Source: Malania oleifera
Taxonomy: Eukaryota; Streptophyta; Magnoliopsida; Santalales; Ximeniaceae
NCBI RefSeq assembly: GCF_029873635.1
Contig: NC_080421.1
Location: 40,777,120 to 40,841,119, forward strand
Direction of reading: 5' to 3'
Length of the DNA: 64,000 bases
Part shown: piece after piece, positions 56,603 to 64,000 of the stretch
Numbering within the stretch: position 1 is the stretch's first letter
How the letters are laid out: every line of letters begins with the position of its first letter
Translations under genes and position numbers: made by a program
The notes under the pieces: generated by a model
The model's input: the letters and a program-made list of their open reading frames with translations, nothing else
Told to the model about the DNA's origin: nothing
The model's database searches: none

Positions 56603-59395
56603 TGTATATTATGTGACTCATATATCGAGTGGAATGCATGAACAAAGAGAAAACATGATAGAAAACAGGAATGCTGACTTGCAGGAGGAACCCGTCGACG
56701 GTTTGCTAAGAACAGAAGAAATAATCGATTGTTTTGGTCCTATCATATCGATTGTTTGGTGTCAGTTTTAAACTGTTGATGTTATGTCTGAAACCTTCGA
56801 CGGTTTTGCTCGGTTACTCAGCACTGGTTTTCGAATTTTGAATTGGGAAGTTATATAGGTTGGGTTTTAGGGGAAAAACCTCGAGGAGGGTTATATATAC
56901 ATGTTGTATGATGTAACTCAGTGTTTTTGGACACAAGATAGTAAAATTCACCGTCTTTTGCTCCCGTGAATGTAGGCATTGTCGAACCATGTAATTCTTT
57001 ATATCATTGTTTTATTGCTTTCATTTTATCTGTATGATTGTGTTTTCTATATATTTCACTATTAAGTGCTGCATAGTGAGATTGTTTTTTTTTCACTGTG
57101 CATAGAATTGTAGAACAATTGATATCAGAGCAATTGGTTACAATGGCTAAGATTTCTTTTGCAAAGTTTGATGTTGTTAAGCTTGATGGAATGGGAAACT
57201 TCGAACTATGGCATATAAGGGTTAAGGATTTATGGTATGATGAAGGCATTATACGAAGGTCAACTGGAAGGCACAGATGAAATAAGTTGGAAGGAGTTTG
57301 AAGTGAAGGTTGTGGCAACTATCAAAATTTGTTTGGCCGATGACGTGTTGTATCATGTCATGGATGATGAATCTCTTGCAACTGTTTGGCAGAAACTTGA
57401 AAGTCAGTATATGTCCAAGTTTTTAACGAGCAAATTCTATCTTAAGCAGAAGTTGTATTGGCTTAAGATGGCAGAGGGTTCAAATTTGAACCAACACATC
57501 TATCTATTCAATCAGATTATAAGTGATTTGATGCAGGTTGATGTGAAATTCGAGGAAGAAAACAAGACATTGATGATATTGAATTTCATACCAGTGTATC
57601 ATACATATGAAAATCTGGTTACTACTCTAACATGGGGCAAAGAAACTCTGAATTTGGAAGAGGTTACAAGCGCTCTGTTAGGTTTTCATTAAAGAAAGAA
57701 GGTCAGCGATGAGATTTCACAAGGTGAAGGGCTTATGGTGAAGGGTAATCAGGAATGTGGAAGAAGCAAATTTCGGAGCTGATTGAGTTATAATAAGTCT
57801 CGGTCGCAGTCCAAGAAGAAAAAGGATATTCAGTGTTTTAAGTGCGGGAAAAAGGGGCACATCAAACTGGAGTGTCCGTAAAGGAAGAAAGGGAATGCTG
57901 AATATTAAGAGGGTTCTTTAAAATCTACGAATGTAGTTGAAGAAGAAGACTTGTAAAACGGTGATTGTGATATGCTTTCTGTTTCATCGGGGTTAGATCG
58001 CTTTACAAATTCTTGGATCCTAGATTCGACGTGCTCTTATCATACAACATTAAATAACGAATGGTTCAACACCTACAGGTTAGTTAATTCTGGTTTTGTT
58101 TTAATAGAAAATGATGCTTTATGAAAAATTGTTGGAATAGGAAACATAAGAATTAAAATATTTGATGGTATTGTGAGAACATTATGTGATGTAAGAAACA
58201 TACCAAATCTATGGAAGAATTTAATTTCATTGGATACTTTGGATTGTAACGAGTTTAGTTACAAGTATGAAAGTGGTGTAATGAAGGTGTGTAAAGACAT
58301 TCTAACGGTGATGGAGGGATAGAAGTTAGCGAGAAATATCTATGCACTACTAGGTACTACAGTAGTAGGTGAAGTTGCAACTGCATACTCTGAGTTAGAT
58401 AATACTGTTTTGTGGCATATGTGGTTAGGTCATATGGCTGGGCATGAGATGAAGGAACTTCGTAAGAGGAATCTTTTGAAGGGTGTCAAAACATGCAGGC
58501 TAAATTTCTACAACTATTGTGTACTAGAACAGACCTGACATAAGCTGTCAGAGTGGTAAGTAAGTTTCTTTCAAATCCGGGTAGACAACATTGGGATGCC
58601 ATCAAATGTGTTTTTAGATACTTGCGGGTACTTCTCACTATGGCATTATGTTCGGTAGGCAACAAAGTGATTCGTCAGTTGTGGGATTTGTGGATGCAGA
58701 TTATGTAGGGGATCTAGATGACAGGAGGTCTACAACATGGTATGTGTTCACCCTTGTTGGGGGGGGGGGGCTATTTGTTGGAGGTCCATGGTACAATCTC
58801 TGGTTGCATTATCAACAATTGAGTTGGAGTATATGGCAGTTGCCAAAGATGGCAATGAGGCATTGTGGCTTATAGGTTTAGTTAAGGAGCTAGGTACACA
58901 GTAAGGTGTAGTTCACCTGCATTGTGACAATCAAAGTGTCATCTATTTGCCGAAGAACCAAGTCTATCATGTGAGAACCAAGCATATCGATCTGAGGTTC
59001 CATAGGATCGAGGAGTTGAATTCTTTAGATGAACTTGTACTTGAGAAAGTTCAAACTTCTGAGAATGCAACAGATACATTGACAAAGCTAGTAACTACGG
59101 ATAAGTTCAAGCATTACTTGGACTTGCTTAGGGTCTCCAGTTTCTATACAGGAGGCAGACCTAACCTATTGTCCCAAGTGGAGCAGCGGGTTATGTTTTT
59201 GGTTTTCTCTTAAAAGGCGTATATTCTCCAAAGTGGAGATTATTGTAATATGTGGGTCATATGTTGAGTGGAATGCATATACAAAGAGAAAGCATGGTAG
59301 AAAATAGGAATGCTGACTTGTAGGAGGAAATCGTTGACGATTTCCCTGAAACCATTGACGGTTTTGCTAGGAGCAGAAGAATAGTCGACTATTTT
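56603..59395 (+). mobile_element. Ty1/copia retrotransposon, broken
   Basis: The 5' LTR is about 515 bp (56603-57117), TGTATATT to TAGAACA. It is followed by a primer site ATTGATATCAGAGC and a gag starting MAKISFAKFDVVKLDG near 57143. Later parts in order: a zinc knuckle CFKCGKKGH near 57835, a protease-like region near 58010, a pre-integrase-like WLGHM region near 58420, and an RNase H-like end (58640-59110). Integrase and reverse transcriptase are not recognised. A polypurine tract precedes the 3' LTR, which starts at 59244 and is interrupted after about 150 bp by the gypsy element; its remainder would be beyond the window. The gag type suggests a Tnt1/Tork-like lineage. It is dead, with at least half a dozen breaks; moderate age. 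Confidence 0.85.
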
Positions 59396-59427
59396 TGTAA
59401 TAACCCAAGAAATTTTATCAGGACCTT

Positions 59428-59568
59428 GTCGACGAACACAGGGGATTCATCGAAGAAGGTACAAGAGGGTCTCGTCGACGAGGATATGTTTCGTCTACGA
59501 GAAGATGCCGAGAGGCTGGTTTTACAAGTTCTGAATTTCGTCGACGAGGAGATTGTGTTCATCGACGA
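59428..59568. promoter_or_regulatory. Palindrome array TCGTCGACGA in LTR U3, array 2
   Basis: Six copies or near copies start at 59428, 59449, 59473, 59492, 59538 and 59559, with steps of 21, 24, 19, 46 and 21. The array begins 32 bases into the 302-bp gypsy LTR. The step pattern, including the single gap of 46, parallels array 1. No obvious TATA box follows here. Function is inferred from layout only. Confidence 0.65.
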
Positions 59569-62060
59569 ACCTTCTTCTCATTGCTTAGGTGGATAATTAG
59601 ACCTAAAATAGAAAGTAGCAGAGTAGTGTAATTTCATCTTATATGCAAATAACAGTACATGGAAATATATATATTTAAATTATAGCAGGTCATTACACTT
59701 TGGTATCAGAGCCTAGATTGTTAGGTTCTGTAGACTTTAGAGTGCAGTGGAAGTAATACCAGAGTATAGGGAATGATTTGAGGTTGTTCTGTAGTCTAGG
59801 TATAGGACTTTCTGTGATGGTTTCTGTGTTTTTCATGTGGTGACAATTTCAAGAAAACCATAATAAACTATCGTCGGGTAGTTAGTTATGAATATGGGAT
59901 TTGAGTGGAATAAAATAGATTATGTCTGTGCAGGAGATAAGATTCTTAAAGTATGTTCTTTGTCTTTAGGATGGACTCAGGAAGCAGTGGCACGAATGTT
60001 GGAGGAGACAGGCCAGGACCTTTTAGCATGGGTGGTGGTGATACGAATGTGGTACTACACAGCGTTACCCAGCAGGTGATGGCTAAGATGGCTAGGAGCT
60101 CAGGGGAGCGTAGCTACATGATTGAGCAGTTTCCACGGATGAAGCCCCTATCCTTTGCTAGAGAAGATGACCTGGTTGTAGCTGAGAATTGGGTCCAGGA
60201 CATCGAAGAGACGTTGGTTATGCTTCCTTGTACTGATAAATAGAAGGTGGTATTTGCAGCATTTAAACTAACAGGAGAGGTGAAGCACTGGTGGAAATCA
60301 GCGCGACTGATAGAGGAGCAGAGGTCGGTTCCGGTGCCAGTGACTTGGGGCTAATTCAAGGAGCTGTTCTTTAAGTGACATTTCCTCTCGGTTGTTCGGA
60401 GCGCGAAGGCAGCAGAGTTTGTGCACCTAGTACAGGGGCAGATGACCGTATCTCAGTACGCGGTTCGGTTTATCGAGTTGTTCCGTTTTGCTCCACATCT
60501 AGCACCTGATGAAGAGAAAAAGGCAAGGAAGTTTGAAGAGGAACTGAGGCAAAACTTGTTTGAGCAGATGATTGGTTTCAGGGCTCAGACATTTACAAAG
60601 GTTGTAGACAGGGCTGCGATCATTAAGAGTGGTATACAGAGGGGTATAACAGCAAAGAGTCAGAGGAAGAGGCCTGCACCTAAGGGATTTCAGGCTGGCT
60701 CCAGTAGGGGTTCATGGAGAGAAGGTCATGATAAGGGAGATCAGCGGCAGACGACAGGACCTTGTGAGAATCAAGGTATGCCGACTTTCCCGATATGTCA
60801 GACATGTGGGAGACAACATTTGGGGGAGTTTCGGGTTGGGAAAGATGTTTTCTATCTTTGTGGGAGACCCGGCCACATGGCACGTACATGCCCAGAACCG
60901 CTAGATCAAGTTCCAGCTCCCAGGCCCTATTAGGGAGGATATCAGGCGCCTTGTGGAGGCCAGCAGAGGAATGTAGCCCCGGCGAGGGTTTACGTATTGA
61001 CGCCGGGTGATGCTGAGGCAGCTACGGATGTGGTGATAGGTACATTTACTATTTTATCACATCTCATTATTGTTTTATTTGATTCAGGTGCTACTTATTC
61101 CTTTGTCTCTATATCCTATGTTAAATTATTTGGAAATGAGACTCAGTTATTAGATTGAGTGTAACGACCTCAAATTTCTCAATATAAAATGTAACATGAT
61201 AAATAGAAAAGTTAACCCGAATCCGTGGGTAACGGGGACACCTGTCAATCACAGCGGAAACCTAAGCAGCAGTAAGTATAAAAATCTCAAACATCCGGCC
61301 ATAAAACATAATACCAGAGTTTACTATATCATCAAAATATTGTTCCTATATACAACCTCCAAAAAGTGAAAATACACTAGGATCATACAACAAAAATCTC
61401 GTGATCCTAGTTAAACACTTACCCTTCTAGTAGGGAAGCTCCAATCACTCAACGGTGGCCCTAACTCACCGGTCTCTCTGGATTTCCTGAAAATCATTTA
61501 ATGTTCGGGGGGTGAGACACTTCTCAGTAAGGGAAAATAAACTAAATACAGCTGTATGGCAACATGAATATTTAATGTAATTATACATATACAGTACATT
61601 TCGTATATCTATAGACATTTATCATAACATACTATATAATCATATACTTTCATTATTGCTGATAAATCATATCATACGTACGTAAACATCTGTTATACTG
61701 ATAATACTGAAAACATACCTAGGATGAATAGCTAGCCGGTGTCATGTATTACCCCCCATGACGGGTTGTGCAACCCGAAGGCGGGACCCGACAATGGCTG
61801 GCCGACCACTGCCGAGTCAAATATATCTGTAAGTACGATGGGCCTGCCATACCCTGGTCCTGACTGCCAGGTGGACATCTACACTCTACTGAAAGCCACA
61901 TTGACTATCCATCTCCCACCCCCTCGTGGGGTAGTTACCACTAATCTAATCATAAACATATGATCTATAAGCTACGGTACCGAGCTCCTGAACTAAACTA
62001 AACTAACATCCGGGTTCTGATAACATATAGTACATGATAATATAGTATCTTTCATAATTT

Positions 62061-62228
62061 CATAATTATGGCCTCATTCCGAACATATCATAATTACGGC
62101 CTGGTACCGAACATATCATAATTACGGCCTCGTGCCGAACATATCATAATTACTGTCTCGCGCCGAACATATCATAATTACGGCCTCACGCCGAACATAT
62201 CATAATTACGGCCTTGCGCCGAACATAT
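62061..62228. repeat. Six-copy tandem repeat, 28-bp unit
   Basis: Six head-to-tail units of exactly 28 bases, each CATAATTAxGGCC or a close variant, a variable middle of about 5 bases, then CCGAACATAT. The flanks are conserved and the centre differs in nearly every unit. It lies in the downstream half of the reversed LTR. Confidence 0.95.
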
Positions 62229-62979
62229 CATACATATCGTTTTGAAATTAAATCAATTACAATGCATTTCAAAATCATCATAATATACTGTACTCTTTCA
62301 TAATTTCACAAAACATATTTCATTCGTATCATTGTTGTATCATTATATTCTTTCATGAAAAATATTATTCATGCCACACATTTGTTGCATAAAACCATAC
62401 ATTATACTCTAAAAATCATGATTTTTGGCATCTTATACATATATATACGTTTCATCACATTGGCAGTATTTTTCTCAAACATACATTTATTCCATAATAT
62501 TCAAATATCGTAAATATTTTCAGGAAATCAAGTTACTCGTAAATAATAATAATTTGCGTAAAAAGTAACTGTTTTAGTTTATTCGCTTACCTGACTACTG
62601 AGAAAGCCCCTAAAATATCTTGGTCTACCCTCCGTAGGATTTCCTTATCAATACCCTGAAATTGAAAACTCTCAGTATTAAATTTTAGTATTTCTACGTA
62701 TACATCATTTCTTATAACTATCATAAGACCAAATTTGGCTTAAAAAGTCTTACCTTAACTTAGGGATGATTTCCAACTTACTTCCACCAACGATCCGCTC
62801 CAATAGATTTGGATAGAACTTCCCCAAGAGCGTCGTGGTGACTTCGGATTATCGATCCGGCGTAAATCTGGCCCAAAATCAATGAAAGAGAGAGAGAGGG
62901 TCGAAGGGGAGAGAGAGAGGAGTGAGTTAGCTTAATGGGGAAGTTAAAATCCGAATTTTTCCTATTTATAGAACTGGAT

Positions 62980-63261
62980 TCATCGACGAGCCATATCATT
63001 CATCGATGAATCCTTTAATAAATTCGTCGATGAAATTCAGTCCTTCTCGACGAAATTCAGTCGGATCAAACCTCTCTCGGTATTTCTTCGTCGACAAAAT
63101 TCAGTCTTCGTCGACGAATTCTCTTAAACCCTCGTCGACGAATCCCCTATCTTCGTTGATGAATTTTCTTATACCTTTGTCGAAGAATCCACTGTATTCA
63201 TCGATGAAGCCCTGATGATTTCCCTCGTTTATTCCTTCCCAAAGTGCAATGTCGTCGACGA
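62980..63261. promoter_or_regulatory. Palindrome array TCGTCGACGA in LTR U3, array 3
   Basis: Eleven copies or near copies start at 62980, 63000, 63024, 63044, 63088, 63108, 63132, 63153, 63177, 63198 and 63252. The steps are 20, 24, 20, 44, 20, 24, 21, 24, 21 and 54, mostly alternating about 20 and 24. The LTR is on the minus strand; in that sense the array precedes a TATA-like CTATAAATAGG by about 10 bases. A promoter-proximal role is inferred. Confidence 0.7.
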
Positions 63262-64000
63262 ACAAAGTTGACTTCCTCCTTCTATTATTCTTTCCATTTT
63301 CCTTCCTCTTTATTATTTAAATTCCATTTTTATTTAGGTTGTCACATAGCTCAGTAGCTACACCTTCTAGGTTAGTGATGAGGTGTAAAAAGGTACTCAG
63401 AGGCTATCCTATAGAAATTCAAGAGAGAGTGCTACCAGCTGACCTGATCGTGCTAGAGATGTGTGGGTTTGATATAATAATGGGTATGAATTGGCTGGCA
63501 ATTAACTATGCTAGTATTGATTGCCATCAGAAAGAAGTAGTTTTTAGACCCCCTGGTGAGAAAGAATTTAGGTTTACTGGTTCACGTGTACGTGCGCCAT
63601 CGCAATTGGTATCCGCTGTGCAGGCGAGCAGATTGCTCCTGGATGGAAGTCAAGGGTTTGTAGCTTTTGTAAAAGAAGTGACATAAAATGAATCGAAGTT
63701 AGACAGTACACCAGTCATGCAAGAATTTCTCGATGTATTTCTAGAGGAGTTACTAGGGTTACCTACCAAACGCGAGGTGGATTTTTCTATAGATTTTCCT
63801 CCAGGGACAGCGTCGATCTCTAAGGTTCCCTATCGTATGGCTCCAGCTGAATTGAGAGAATTAAAGGACCAGTTGCAAGATTTTCTGGATAAGGAATTTA
63901 TACGACCCATTGTATCGCCGTGGGGAGCTCTAATGTTGTTCATAAAGAAGAAGGATGGGACTATGAGGATGTGTATTGATTACAGGGAGATAAACAAGAT

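Larger units (their letters stand above)
61160..63346 (-). mobile_element. Ty3/gypsy-type LTR inserted in reverse, probably solo
   Basis: On the + strand it runs from TGTAACGACC to GGTTGTCACA, so on the minus strand it starts TGTGAC and ends GTTACA. It interrupts the protease region of the surrounding gypsy element, whose coding sense resumes on the far side. Read on the minus strand it has a palindrome array (63261 down to 62980), a TATA-like CTATAAATAGG at about 62970, a GA/CT-rich leader region near 62900, and later a 28-bp tandem repeat. No coding domain was seen. The flanking 5-mers do not match, so the target duplication is unproven. Fossil, and the youngest layer of the nest. Confidence 0.75.
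59396..64000 (+). mobile_element. Ty3/gypsy chromovirus (Tekay-like), broken, runs off the window
   Basis: The 5' LTR is 302 bp (59396-59697), TGTAAT to ATTACA, followed by a primer site TTTGGTATCAGAGC. Gag (about 59970-60930) includes FRMKPLSFAR-like and WWKSARLIEEQ regions and a zinc knuckle CGRPGHMARTC. The protease has DSGATYSF (about 61080) and continues after an inserted LTR with DIIMGMNWL (about 63470). Reverse transcriptase starts at about 63760 ([17 protein letters not shown]) and is cut by the window end. It is inserted in the 3' LTR of the copia element. A reversed LTR (61160-63346) sits inside its pol. About five breaks besides that insertion, so dead; younger than the copia element. 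Confidence 0.9.

Noticed and set aside
63006-63215. 69-codon + frame rich in Ser, Asn and Pro
   Set aside because: It is only the translation of the periodic palindrome array in an LTR.
62980-63261. CRISPR-like look of a short repeat with regular spacing
   Set aside because: The repeats are 10 bp, palindromic, with 10-14-bp spacers, in a plant LTR; no cas genes and the wrong kingdom.
61155-63351. Target duplication for the reversed LTR at 61160-63346
   Set aside because: TTGAG and TAGCT do not match; the insertion is supported instead by the interrupted gypsy coding sense and the TGTGAC/GTTACA ends.

Overview
This window looks like nuclear DNA of a flowering plant, most likely a eudicot with a repeat-rich genome. 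It is AT-rich. Its two recognisable genes are plant families with spliced exons and long transposon-filled introns, and most of the remaining sequence is plant-type repeats: Ty1/copia and Ty3/gypsy LTR pieces, L1 and RTE LINEs, hAT-like DNA elements and MITEs. No tRNA, rRNA or CRISPR locus was seen. Nothing in the sequence fixes the species.

Two complete host genes lie on the + strand. (1) A soluble ABC ATPase of the plant ABCI19/20/21 group, six coding exons between 3188 and 12616, 290 codons; every junction is GT-AG and in phase. (2) An NDR-family AGC protein kinase, thirteen coding exons between 32968 and 54174, 560 codons, again all in phase. A possible 79-codon terminal exon of an unrecognised minus-strand gene lies at 55936-56172. 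From memory, the Arabidopsis relatives ABCI19 (At1g03905) and an NDR kinase (At1g03920) are also near neighbours, so the pair may be old microsynteny that repeats have pushed apart to about 20 kb.

Layout. 1-1.7 kb: pieces of two copia-type LTRs. 3.2-12.6 kb: the ABC gene, whose 6.5-kb first intron holds a hAT-like element with a perfect 8-bp target duplication and an antisense LTR-element relic. 12.9-32 kb: repeats, including a Ty3-type LTR (15.7-17.5), a direct/inverted repeat block (20.2-21.9), a Tat/Ogre-like solo LTR with a copia LTR inside it (22.9-25.0), a MITE split by another solo LTR (25.1-27.7) and a 1.1-kb tandem duplication (27.9-29.9). 33-54 kb: the NDR gene; its 9.5-kb second intron holds a hAT-like element and an L1 LINE with a MITE inside. 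56-64 kb: a nest of an RTE LINE, a Ty1/copia element, a Ty3/gypsy element and a reversed LTR, in that order of insertion. All the LTR elements are broken.

The most interesting signal is an array of the palindrome TCGTCGACGA and near copies in three separate Ty3-type LTRs (25366-25550, 59428-59568, 62980-63261). The copies repeat about every 20-24 bp, roughly two helical turns. In two of the three LTRs the array ends just upstream of a TATA-like box. Variants mostly differ from the consensus by CpG-to-TpG/CpA changes. This looks like a promoter-proximal binding-site array in the LTR, worn by cytosine methylation; I do not recognise it as a described element.
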